This document shows, piece by piece, positions 20,276-29,421 of a stretch of 64,000 nucleotides of DNA (positions within the stretch are counted from its first letter, which is position 1; each line of letters begins with the position of its first letter). The stretch is from Desulfobacterales bacterium (GTDB lineage Bacteria > Desulfobacterota > Desulfobacteria > Desulfobacterales > JAAELO01): NCBI GenBank assembly GCA_024226555.1, contig JAAELO010000054.1, positions 16,241 to 80,240 of the forward strand. Reading direction: 5' to 3'. The position numbers and the translations under genes are program-made. Below the pieces are notes generated by a model. It saw nothing but the letters and a program-made list of their open reading frames with translations, made no database searches and was not told the DNA's origin.

Positions 20276-23200
20276 TTAATGACGTATAATATCAACATGA
20301 CCTGCCCACCATTCTGCTGTATCTGTACCAGATAGTGCTTCAACTCTAACTTCAACGTCACCTGTTGATGTGGTTGAAAAATCTCCTATGACAATAGAAC
20401 TTAGTTGATCATTAGAAAATCCTAACCCTTTTGTATAGGTTTCAAGACCTGTAGCCACACCGCCAACGTATACACTTAATATCATTATTGATGAAGAAGA
20501 ATACTCGTAAGAAAGATTAGCCGTGATCTTGTAATGATCTCCATTAACTGTATCTTCTACATGATCTATAGTGAATTTATTGTTTGCTTGATCTGAAGTT
20601 ATAATTCCTTGACAATCATCACCGTTATCTGTCCAAGCTGTTACAGCAACAGCAGAACTAATACTTCCTTGCGTGAAATTACTGCCTGACATAAACATTT
20701 CAGCATGTGCAGTTCTCGCACTTTGAACAATATCCCATCCAGTATCACTAACTTTACGCAATGTAAACACATCACCTACAGTTGCTAAACGTCTAGTGCT
20801 AGTCGAGCCATCAATCGTGTCACCTGCAAATGGTGTTATCTCACCATAGAATCCAGTACCTTTTGCAACCAACTTAAACTTAAAGTCTTTACCAATTGGA
20901 ACACTTGTAGCATCAGGTAATGTAATAACCCTTGTAGCTGCTGTCGCATCAATACGAATATAGTCTTCGTTTATAGCAATACTTTCTGTGGCTGTTGATG
21001 TTCTTACTTCTGGGAAACCAACAGAGTGCCAAGCAGTGTTATTGCTAGAAGCTCCAGCGTGAAGATAGATATTTGAGCCTATGCCTGCATCTGCTTGAAA
21101 ACATACATCACCAGCAGTACCAGTTATTGCACTGATAGGCGTAACATCACTTAGGAAAAATTCAGAGTTTGCTCCGTTTGTTCCATAAGTTTCTAATTGG
21201 AATGGGGAACTCGTATTAGGGCCAGCCGAAGTTATATCAACATGTTTTCCTGAAGCTAATGTAAATGTCACATTCTCGCTCAAACCAAAATTTAAATTAT
21301 CAGAGGCTACTATCTGCGATGATCCAAAAAACTCGTTATAACTAAACCTTAATCTAGTAGATGATGAAGAGTTCTTTAGCTCTAAAGAGGCTGCACCACC
21401 AGCAGCCTTACTAGCAATTGCTAAAGTTGAATTAAGTGGATCACTTGTCGCATGTATGCCACTATTATTTATATCAAGTTCGCCGGTATCAGTGTTATCA
21501 ACCCAATTGAAAAATGCACCGTTTGATCCTGCAAAATCCCAACATCCTACTTGTGAAGTTCCTGTAGCTGCTAATGGATATATGTCAAGACTTGTATTAC
21601 TGCCAGCCTCATAAATTATGAAACCGGGAGCAGAGACTATATTAGATCCAGATGTATCTGAAAAATATGCCATTGTGTTAGCTGTAACTGCTGCTGTTGG
21701 CCCTTTTAATTGTGGTTTCCATCCAGTTGTTCCAGAGCTTGCTGCATCATGGATATACTGAGTAGAATCAACACCATCTTCTCTTATGTATAATGAACCG
21801 GGAGTTCCTGTTACAGTTCCTTCAGGATTTTCATTGCCAACATGAATACCAATATCACCGCCAGTTGCCCCTGTAGTTTGCAACTCAAGAATAGGGTTAG
21901 AATGACTTGCTGACGTTTCTATTCTTACTCTTTCCGCTGTTACTATATCTATCCCTGTACCGCTGCCATCTTGAATAGTTGAAGTATCTGTACTTTCAGC
22001 ATATTTCAGACTGAAGCCGATAGTTTCAGTAGAGTTTAACAGTTGAAATATAGAGAAGCCTGAAGCAGATGGTGAAATCAACTTAACATGATTTAAGGTT
22101 GTATCAGTGGTTATTAACCTTAGTGGATTTTGATAACTAATTAATGTTTCATCATCATCTTCATCGTACAATATGCTCAATTCAGTTCCATCAGAACTAT
22201 TTTTAAGCCTAAACCCTGAGCCTGTACTTGTTGCAGTTGGACTTTCAATATCAACAAACATATCTGTAGCAGATAGCGATCTGCAAGATATTAAACCTAC
22301 GTCTGAACCAATATCAACACCTGATCCACTGTAATCTAATAACTGGGTTCTATCTGACGATTCAACATATTCAAGAACAACTTGTGTTGAGTCGTTAGAA
22401 TCTTTAAAAGCTATTGCTGAAGTACCTGTAGCCGAAGGAGAATCTAGGATGATTGTCGTTGCTGATGCGGTTGTATTCAGACGAGCATTATCGTTTTCTT
22501 GAAGAGTTGTCCCTGTCGTATCGCCCCACGTTGGGATACTATTAACTACAGTAGTTGCAGGGCCAGATACGTCGCCGCCCTCTTGACTTACCCAACCTGT
22601 GTTACCACTACTAGCAGCTTCTAGTTGATAAATTCTTGAAGCAACGCCATTTTGATATATACAAATATCACCGGGATTACCAGTTATCACACCTTCAGGA
22701 GCGGTATCACTCATGAACCATTCTATAATAGCACCGTTAGTTCCTAAAGATGCTGTTCGTAATGGTGCGTTAGTATTAGCACCAGAAGCAACAATATCAA
22801 CAGAAGCATTACCAGTAACTACTAATCCTAAATCTACATCAGTAGCGTTATTTACAATATCAAAAGACGAGGCAGAACTAGATGCTGTTATAGCTACTGT
22901 GTCAGAATCATCGTCAATACCAACAGTTAACAAATCTGTAGTTAAGTAATTACGAAAACGAACTCTAGAATCACCAACCGCATCGCCTGACGTAAGTATT
23001 ATCTCTGTAATCGAGCTATCATCATGAATAACTGCTCTTGGATTATCGTTTAATACTTTTCCTGTAGTATCAGCATAAGTTGCTATTCCATGTAATGTGG
23101 ATGAAGCTGGGCCATCAACATCACCACCTTCTTGACTTGTCCAGCCTGTATTACCTGATGATAATGACTCAAGTTGTAGTATTCTTGAATCTAAACCATC

Positions 23201-26200
23201 TTTATAAATACACAAATCACCGGGATTACCAGTAATTACTCCTTCAGGATGGACACCACTCGTAAAGAATTGTATTAATGCTCCGTCTGTTCCACTTGCA
23301 CCAATTCTGACAGGTGGATTTGTATTTGCTCCAGTGGCTGTAAGACCAATAGTAGCATTTCCAGTTACAGCTATGTCTGTATCTACACCAGATGCTAAGT
23401 TTGATATATTGAATGCAGTTGCCGTACTGAAAGTATTTATTGCTACCGCATTTGAATCATCATCTACGTGTAACTCTAACAATGTTGTTGTGGCAAAGTC
23501 TCCTAGTCTTATGTAAGAATCACCATTAGAACCAGAAGCGTCAATTTTAAAAACCGCTTCTGATAAACCTGTATACAGTGTTGTTGTAGCATTATCTAGA
23601 AGAACTTTTCCTGAAGTGTCTGCATAGGTTGGTATGGCAAATTGTCTAGACGTAGCAGGCCCAACGACATCACCTGAACCAGTAGCAAAAATATCAACCC
23701 AATCTGTGTTATTCGTTGCTGTTCCACGATGTAAATATATATCAGAACTGTTTCCATCATTGCGAAAACAGAGAGAACCCGGAGGTGCTGATATATTGCC
23801 TAATGGTGTTCTGTCTGAAAAGTACCAATCAAAAACTGCACCATTTATAGCCAAACTATTATCAACTCTTATTGCAGGGTCATAGTCTTCAGTTGATGTA
23901 ATAAGTAGATCCAACAAACCACCTTGAGCGATTTGCATTTGAATATCACCATAGCCTTGTAACTCTAATATTCCATCAAGAGCGTCAATGGTTGCAGTTC
24001 CACTTGTTGAGTTATACCCAAAAACAGCACCAGTTCCTCCAGCACTATCTTTTAAGAAAAAGTTTGCCGCACCGCCTGCGCCAGCAGCCTGTAATGTTTG
24101 AAGTGTATTAGATCCAGATACCTGAATAAGAGCTGTATTACGCTCTGCAATTACTTGACCATTTGTGTCATCGAAAACAGCTATAGAATTTGCAGTTGAA
24201 GATGATGGGCCAACAACAACTGAATCAACTCCTATCAAGAAATTCGTAGCGGTTACACTCTCGGAGAAAATTGCATCACCTGTACTTGAATTAATCTCAA
24301 ATACAGTGTCAGAGTTTAAATCTATCCCTCTTGATAACTTAAATTTTTCAGCATCGTCATTATCTATTCCAAGTGAATAATATTGACTACCTGTAAGATG
24401 GAATTGCAATAGTGAATCACCTATACCATCTTGTTCTAGCTGTAAACCTACTGCTCCATATTCATTTGCATTATTATCGTAAATGTGGAATGTATTAACA
24501 GGAGTGTCATTGTTGATGCCAACTACACCATTCAAACTATTTAGAAAGATAGCATGAGTGTTAGCATTACTCTCAACTCTGAAATCAATATCTGCTGAAG
24601 CTTCGTTGAATACTGTCTCTGTAGTTTTGAAAATTAAATCAGAACCAGAAGTACTAACACTAAATTCATCTGTAGATTCATCGTATTGAACTTGTGCCTT
24701 TGAAACACTAGAGCTATTTACAAAATCGTAGGTAGCAGAACCTGCTGCTGGTGCTTGTAAAGAAACTGTCTTTAATGTGTCATCAAAAGCAAAATTTATC
24801 TCACCGCCAAACACACCACCATCGTTATACTGAATAGAAGTGTCAACACCTCCGGGTGTAGTTATACCGGGAATTGTTGAAGCTGCACTTTGAGCACCAG
24901 ATAGCCTAAAGCTCGACTGTTCGAAAAATTCAGCTTCTGCTGTATCACTTAAATCTGTTGCAGACTCTTGTACAATTAAAGAACTTCTGAATAGAGTAAA
25001 AGGTAGAGGACTCTTTTCAACAAATGATTCACTTCCAAGTGCTTCTAGTGCTAACGCTAAAGATGCAAATTCTTCTTGACCATAAGCAACTAAAGTTCCA
25101 CCAGCTCGACTTCTAAATATTCGCTGAATAGTGAAGTAGCCTGCGGTAACACTTTGTAAAGTTCCAGAACCATCATCATATTGGGTTGGGTCGATAGTTG
25201 TGGTTGCTGCACCATCATATACAATACTAGCACCAGCACCTGCACTTCTATAACACTTTCTAAACGTTAGAGCTGTATCGCTTGCTAATGTAACTATGTC
25301 AGGGACAGTTGTGTTATTTCTGAAATTTGATGCAAGCATGAAAGCGTTACCGCCAACGACATCAATATTTAGATTTGTACCATTTGGGCCATAAACATTC
25401 CCATCAACATTGGCAGGGCCAATAATCAAATTAACAAAGTCTGTAAAGCTACCAATACCATCATAGCCTAGATTTCCGGGTGCAGTTATAACGCTAACTA
25501 GTGTACTACTTAAATGAGTCGCAGATCCAAACCAAATTATATTGTGAGCGTCTTCTATTGTTACAGCAGTAGACAATCTTTGCTCTATTGATCCAGTTGA
25601 GTCATAACCAAATAAAGTTGTTCCATCAGTCCCTATGTGTGCAGGAATAATGTTAGAAACAGCATCCCATTCAACATCTGTAATTATCACATTTTCTGGA
25701 TCTGTATAATCAACTACTTGACCTTTTCCTGAAGTCCAATCTACTGTACCGGGTGAAGATATTGATATAACACCACCTTGTAACAATCCTGTGGTTTGTA
25801 CTTGTTTTGAATGTGTATCCTGTCCAAGTGTAATTGGTGGGCCATCATGAACTTCTGCTGTCATGTATGGTTCATCACTAATATCACCAAGCAAATCAAT
25901 TGAATCAGCAATCATAGTAAGGTCAACATTTTGACCTGCTTCAAACAAAAATGGAGTAAAACCTAAATAAATATTTGTTAATGTGTTAGCTCCTACTTCG
26001 GCAAAATGGAAAGTAATATCACCTGTGCCTAGAGTTAGCCCATCTGAATCTCCTTCATAAGCTGATTTACTGGGTATATACCGAATAGCCAAACCTGTTG
26101 CAGTATCAGTCAACTTTGCTCTAAAGTTTGTCATAGGGCCATTAGTACGTAGAACAACTTCGTCTACTAATCTAACGTCTGGAGCAACGACAGTCCCTGT

Positions 26201-26671
26201 TAGTGAGAAAGTTAGAGGATTAGCCGTTAGTATCTCTGAATCATCAGTCTGAATAGGCAGGATAAAAGCAGCGCCAAAATCATAATAGAAAGGGTCTGAA
26301 GAGCCTGTTGCTTCACTAAAGTCTGATTTTACTGCAAACGACATTTCATTAGCTAAGTGATTAACAATAACTAAATCGGCTATGCCTTCAGATAATTGTA
26401 ATACTTCACCAATATTAACAGAGCCAGAAGGAACATTAATTGATTTATCAAATGTCCATTCCAAAGTGGTTGGATCAACTGTAGCTCCACCATAAACGAG
26501 TTTCTGGGAAGCATTAGCTTTAGGTATTTGACCTTCTGTTAGAGTAGTAAAAGAAGGATCATCACCACCACCACCACCAATTATGACATCATAAGCTTCT
26601 ACGATAGTAAAAGATTTACCAGTAGTTCTATCGGTGAGGGATGATATGAAGAGATTGTCCTGAGTTGCCAT
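20276..26671 (-). CDS. Giant repetitive fibre protein encoded next to the major capsid gene
   Basis: 2131 aa. The N-terminal anchor MATQDNLFISSLTDRTTGKS is shared with the 132-aa gene downstream. A poly-Gly linker (GGGGGDD) follows. The body holds at least five ~170-aa repeats built on GDVxGPATS...IPTYADTSGKVL...GANTNxPxR...GVITGNPGDxCIY...SSGNTGW. The last ~250 residues (ITLPDATSVPIGKDFKFK... then a beta-sandwich) are a probable receptor-binding head. Its place just behind the capsid gene, after a terminator, suggests a head fibre or collar fibre rather than a baseplate fibre. The longest gene in the window. Confidence 0.75.
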   Translation of the reverse strand: MATQDNLFISSLTDRTTGKSFTIVEAYDVIIGGGGGDDPSFTTLTEGQIPKANASQKLVYGGATVDPTTLEWTFDKSINVPSGSVNIGEVLQLSEGIADLVIVNHLANEMSFAVKSDFSEATGSSDPFYYDFGAAFILPIQTDDSEILTANPLTFSLTGTVVAPDVRLVDEVVLRTNGPMTNFRAKLTDTATGLAIRYIPSKSAYEGDSDGLTLGTGDITFHFAEVGANTLTNIYLGFTPFLFEAGQNVDLTMIADSIDLLGDISDEPYMTAEVHDGPPITLGQDTHSKQVQTTGLLQGGVISISSPGTVDWTSGKGQVVDYTDPENVIITDVEWDAVSNIIPAHIGTDGTTLFGYDSTGSIEQRLSTAVTIEDAHNIIWFGSATHLSSTLVSVITAPGNLGYDGIGSFTDFVNLIIGPANVDGNVYGPNGTNLNIDVVGGNAFMLASNFRNNTTVPDIVTLASDTALTFRKCYRSAGAGASIVYDGAATTTIDPTQYDDGSGTLQSVTAGYFTIQRIFRSRAGGTLVAYGQEEFASLALALEALGSESFVEKSPLPFTLFRSSLIVQESATDLSDTAEAEFFEQSSFRLSGAQSAASTIPGITTPGGVDTSIQYNDGGVFGGEINFAFDDTLKTVSLQAPAAGSATYDFVNSSSVSKAQVQYDESTDEFSVSTSGSDLIFKTTETVFNEASADIDFRVESNANTHAIFLNSLNGVVGINNDTPVNTFHIYDNNANEYGAVGLQLEQDGIGDSLLQFHLTGSQYYSLGIDNDDAEKFKLSRGIDLNSDTVFEINSSTGDAIFSESVTATNFLIGVDSVVVGPSSSTANSIAVFDDTNGQVIAERNTALIQVSGSNTLQTLQAAGAGGAANFFLKDSAGGTGAVFGYNSTSGTATIDALDGILELQGYGDIQMQIAQGGLLDLLITSTEDYDPAIRVDNSLAINGAVFDWYFSDRTPLGNISAPPGSLCFRNDGNSSDIYLHRGTATNNTDWVDIFATGSGDVVGPATSRQFAIPTYADTSGKVLLDNATTTLYTGLSEAVFKIDASGSNGDSYIRLGDFATTTLLELHVDDDSNAVAINTFSTATAFNISNLASGVDTDIAVTGNATIGLTATGANTNPPVRIGASGTDGALIQFFTSGVHPEGVITGNPGDLCIYKDGLDSRILQLESLSSGNTGWTSQEGGDVDGPASSTLHGIATYADTTGKVLNDNPRAVIHDDSSITEIILTSGDAVGDSRVRFRNYLTTDLLTVGIDDDSDTVAITASSSASSFDIVNNATDVDLGLVVTGNASVDIVASGANTNAPLRTASLGTNGAIIEWFMSDTAPEGVITGNPGDICIYQNGVASRIYQLEAASSGNTGWVSQEGGDVSGPATTVVNSIPTWGDTTGTTLQENDNARLNTTASATTIILDSPSATGTSAIAFKDSNDSTQVVLEYVESSDRTQLLDYSGSGVDIGSDVGLISCRSLSATDMFVDIESPTATSTGSGFRLKNSSDGTELSILYDEDDDETLISYQNPLRLITTDTTLNHVKLISPSASGFSIFQLLNSTETIGFSLKYAESTDTSTIQDGSGTGIDIVTAERVRIETSASHSNPILELQTTGATGGDIGIHVGNENPEGTVTGTPGSLYIREDGVDSTQYIHDAASSGTTGWKPQLKGPTAAVTANTMAYFSDTSGSNIVSAPGFIIYEAGSNTSLDIYPLAATGTSQVGCWDFAGSNGAFFNWVDNTDTGELDINNSGIHATSDPLNSTLAIASKAAGGAASLELKNSSSSTRLRFSYNEFFGSSQIVASDNLNFGLSENVTFTLASGKHVDITSAGPNTSSPFQLETYGTNGANSEFFLSDVTPISAITGTAGDVCFQADAGIGSNIYLHAGASSNNTAWHSVGFPEVRTSTATESIAINEDYIRIDATAATRVITLPDATSVPIGKDFKFKLVAKGTGFYGEITPFAGDTIDGSTSTRRLATVGDVFTLRKVSDTGWDIVQSARTAHAEMFMSGSNFTQGSISSAVAVTAWTDNGDDCQGIITSDQANNKFTIDHVEDTVNGDHYKITANLSYEYSSSSIMILSVYVGGVATGLETYTKGLGFSNDQLSSIVIGDFSTTSTGDVEVRVEALSGTDTAEWWAGHVDIIRH

Positions 26672-26710
26672 AAAGGTATCCTGATAGACTAGGTAGGTAT
26701 TTTTGAAAGG

Positions 26711-26746
26711 AAAAAAGAAGGCTGACCGTTGCAGTCAGCCTTTTTA
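26711..26746 (-). terminator. Intrinsic terminator after the major capsid gene
   Basis: On the minus strand GGCTGAC-TGCAACG-GTCAGCC forms a 7-bp GC-rich stem followed by TTCTTTTTT. Lies between the capsid stop and the giant fibre gene, so it should set a high capsid : low fibre transcript ratio. Confidence 0.8.
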
Positions 26747-26754
26747 TACGCTTA

Positions 26755-27780
26755 CTAAACTGTGTTAGTACACAGAACGACAAGCTCTGGTCGTTTTGAC
26801 ATACAGAGGAAGTTAGATTCTGACTGTATTTCAATAACCGATTGGCGTTGATCTTCATACGTCCACATATAACTTTCTGCACCATCTGATCCAATAGAAT
26901 CAAAGCGATATGCTGGCGCATAATATGTCATAAATGAATCAGAGCCTCTTGGTAACGCCCATGCTTGACCACCAGTTACTTCTGGGAAGTAAGGTGTACC
27001 ATCAGGTTTAGCCCCTCTATACTCGATAAAAGTTACTCCCTGCCATGTAAATCTACGATACATACCAAAACGCAAATCATTACGTAATGGTTCTTGTGTA
27101 GAACTATAGTAGGTATAAGCAGCTTCAATTTGTGCATTAGAAATTAATGCAGCAAACCAGTTAGGAGTACAGAAGAAAATGATCTCTTCTAGAACACCAC
27201 CACTGTGAAAACTATCTTGAATATGAGCAACAACCTCTTGAACATTAGCACGTTGATCGATTGCAGTGTTTGCAAAATCAAAGTTAATTGTTGTCTGCGT
27301 TTGACCAAACTCGGTATACCAGTTAGTTGTAGGGATAGTTCCGTTAGGAGCATAAACCAAACCTTGAATTGCTTGGCAACGTGCATACTCTGCTGTTATA
27401 GCATGTGATCTACGAATCTGTGTTACTTTTTTAGCAACAACATTTTCGACAGACTCACGCATATCAGCAGTACCCACTCTACGCAAACCATAAACATCAC
27501 CAACAGTGATGTCATCATCCAAAGGGAAAGTAGGTATTGCATAACTGTAAAGACCAGTTTGTTCATTACCACCAAAAGTAGAGCGTTCACCGTAAGGTTT
27601 ATCCACCACTACTTGTGCAGTCGTTTCTGTCTTGTCAAAGACCACGACATTAGTACCTACACCTTCACTTGAAAAAATACCTTCTTGCTCAACCAAGTTC
27701 CACATATTGGGAACAAGCATTAGCTCTTCAGTATAATCAACAATGGTATAGGCATTTTCAAAACTATGTGTAATAGCCAT
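26755..27780 (-). CDS. Major capsid protein (lambda gpE-like)
   Basis: 341 aa, usual size for the gpE family. HSFENAYTIVDYTEELMLVPN at the start, then PYGERSTFGGNEQTGLYSYAIPTFPLDDDITVGDV (in parts) and MRESVENVVAKKVTQIRRSHAITAEY match the family. It sits after the decoration gene and before a strong terminator, and is expected to be the most abundant virion protein. Confidence 0.92.
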   Translation of the reverse strand: MAITHSFENAYTIVDYTEELMLVPNMWNLVEQEGIFSSEGVGTNVVVFDKTETTAQVVVDKPYGERSTFGGNEQTGLYSYAIPTFPLDDDITVGDVYGLRRVGTADMRESVENVVAKKVTQIRRSHAITAEYARCQAIQGLVYAPNGTIPTTNWYTEFGQTQTTINFDFANTAIDQRANVQEVVAHIQDSFHSGGVLEEIIFFCTPNWFAALISNAQIEAAYTYYSSTQEPLRNDLRFGMYRRFTWQGVTFIEYRGAKPDGTPYFPEVTGGQAWALPRGSDSFMTYYAPAYRFDSIGSDGAESYMWTYEDQRQSVIEIQSESNFLCMSKRPELVVLCTNTV

Positions 27781-27794
27781 TTGTTATTATCTCC

Positions 27795-28277
27795 TTATGC
27801 GCCAAAGTCAGTGAAGGCTTCAATAAGATCTTGAGAGTCTTCAACGTTAACATTGGTCATTAATCCTTCAATTAGACGTGCAAGCCGTGTTGTATCAGCC
27901 GTAGTCATTGTTCCTGTGTATACCAAAGCTTCACGCTTAACAGCACAAGGGCCATGAATAAGTGTTAGAACTGGTGCAGCAGCATCTACTTCTAGAGTGC
28001 CAACTCCTGCTTTTGGATCAATAACGATTGCAACTTGATTCAGATCACCTACAGCATCTAACAATGCATCTACTTCTGCATCACTATCTATAGCTGCGGA
28101 GTCTAGATACGTGAAAGTTGCGCCTCGATCTGTTGAAATCAGTACAGAACCAATTTCCAAACCTAAGTCTGGATCATTGTCGATTGTTAATTCTTTGCGG
28201 CAAAAACCAAAATCTGCGAACAGCTCGTATGCGAGTACCGTAGTTTGGATGCGTTGCTTATCAGCAATTAGTGACAT
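27795..28277 (-). CDS. Head decoration protein
   Basis: 160 aa. The order scaffold, decoration, capsid is that of lambda-like heads. Residues ~10-60 (FADFGFCRKELTIDNDPDLGLEIGSVL) resemble gpD-like decoration proteins fused to a further helical C-terminus (RLARLIEGLMTNVNVEDSQDLIEAF). GGAGAT ribosome site precedes the ATG. Confidence 0.75.
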   Translation of the reverse strand: MSLIADKQRIQTTVLAYELFADFGFCRKELTIDNDPDLGLEIGSVLISTDRGATFTYLDSAAIDSDAEVDALLDAVGDLNQVAIVIDPKAGVGTLEVDAAAPVLTLIHGPCAVKREALVYTGTMTTADTTRLARLIEGLMTNVNVEDSQDLIEAFTDFGA

Positions 28278-28288
28278 TGCTTATCTCC

Positions 28289-28708
28289 TTATTTAGATAC
28301 GTCAGTTAGACCATGTTGTTTCATGACCATTTCTTTAACGCGATTTGATTTTGTAGACTTTGATAAATTAATTTCACCACCGTCAACACCTTGTGTTTCA
28401 GTTAGAGCTGTAATAGCTGCCTGTGCTTTATCAAGAGCCAGTACAATAAGTTCGCTATCAACTTCAATTAACGCTTTAGCAAAGTCTTCACGTTCTTCTT
28501 CTGTAATATAAGAATAAGTTTCTACCTTCGCAATAAACGCCTTCTCTAGACGCTCTTGATTAGCTTTCTCGAAAGATTCTACCTTAGCGGTTAGTTGTTC
28601 TTTCTCAGCTTCAGAATCTGCCACTGCTTTTTCCATTGCAGCTAGGCGTTCTTCAAGCTCTTTAGCTTTCTCAAGTGCTTTCTCTTGGTCTGTAGTTTTA
28701 TCAGACAT
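28289..28708 (-). CDS. Nested scaffold (internal start)
   Basis: Internal start MSDKTTDQEK with AAGGAG six bases upstream inside the longer scaffold ORF; gives a 139-aa pure coiled-coil product. Nested scaffold genes (lambda Nu3 in C is the classical case) are known; here only the ribosome site and the composition change at the boundary support it. Confidence 0.6.
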   Translation of the reverse strand: MSDKTTDQEKALEKAKELEERLAAMEKAVADSEAEKEQLTAKVESFEKANQERLEKAFIAKVETYSYITEEEREDFAKALIEVDSELIVLALDKAQAAITALTETQGVDGGEINLSKSTKSNRVKEMVMKQHGLTDVSK

Positions 28709-29011
28709 GAGTTCTCCTTGGTTTGTTTTAGTTTTTTCTGAGGGGGTTGTAGACTCAGTGCCTACACTCTTCATTTCTGGGTCGCCCTCAGAAAATGAAT
28801 CTTTTTCTGGGAGTTTCCCAGATTTGATGATAGCTAAAGTTTCCTTTGCTTCATCAGTAATTTTTGCATCATCAGCTTTTATCAATATAGGTTGAGGTTT
28901 ATTGTTAGCTGAAAATCCTTGCGTCTTGTGACATAAGGCTAAATGCGAACCTTTGAAATTAAAGGTAATCTCTGTAATTTCGTTTTCTGGATTTAAACTT
29001 TCTATTGACAT
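28289..29011 (-). CDS. Scaffold protein with an upstream extension
   Basis: 240 aa. The C-terminal 139 residues are a charged coiled coil (KALEKAKELEERLAAMEKAVADSEAE, in parts) as expected for a capsid scaffold. The N-terminal ~100 residues are a distinct low-complexity/acidic part. A second in-frame ATG at 28708 has a near-perfect ribosome site (AAGGAG at ideal spacing), so two forms are likely made. Start overlaps the protease stop by one base. Confidence 0.72.
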   Translation of the reverse strand: MSIESLNPENEITEITFNFKGSHLALCHKTQGFSANNKPQPILIKADDAKITDEAKETLAIIKSGKLPEKDSFSEGDPEMKSVGTESTTPSEKTKTNQGELMSDKTTDQEKALEKAKELEERLAAMEKAVADSEAEKEQLTAKVESFEKANQERLEKAFIAKVETYSYITEEEREDFAKALIEVDSELIVLALDKAQAAITALTETQGVDGGEINLSKSTKSNRVKEMVMKQHGLTDVSK

Positions 29012-29421
29012 TAACCTACTACTCCTCTTGCACCCATGCTTAAACCACTGACTTCACCATCAAGGAAGAGCTGCCAAAGAGTGTCATTATTGAATTTGAT
29101 TATTGCCAACCAGCTACCTTCTGAAACTTCAGTTTCGCCAATGACTGAATCAACTGGAACAATAAATGTTTTAACAACTTCAAATGAGTCAGTAGCTTCC
29201 GCAACTCCGTTTTCATCTTTTACATGGAATAAGTTTGCAACCGTAATACTTTTATTGAAATAACAATCATTGAAATTATCACAAGCTTTTGCTAAAGTTT
29301 CTTTCGAGACATACTCACCATGTGCATCATTTACGTTAGGCTCATAAACCAAGAAAGTAACTTCACGTTTTAATTCATCAATAGCCTTCATGATTGGCTT
29401 TGCTTCAATAGTTTTTGCCAT
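29011..29421 (-). CDS. Prohead protease-like protein (XkdF family)
   Basis: 136 aa. EVTFLVYEPNVNDAHGEYVSKETL ... FHVKD ... IGETEVSEGSWLAIIKFNND ... GEVSGLSMGARG is the XkdF pattern annotated as a putative phage serine protease. A histidine (FHVKD) and serine (SGLSMGA) are placed as in prohead proteases. Position between portal and scaffold agrees with capsid maturation. Confidence 0.75.
   Translation of the reverse strand: MAKTIEAKPIMKAIDELKREVTFLVYEPNVNDAHGEYVSKETLAKACDNFNDCYFNKSITVANLFHVKDENGVAEATDSFEVVKTFIVPVDSVIGETEVSEGSWLAIIKFNNDTLWQLFLDGEVSGLSMGARGVVG

Noticed and set aside
22713-24380. Plus-strand ORFs inside the giant fibre gene
   Set aside because: Shadow ORFs repeating at the spacing of the protein repeats.
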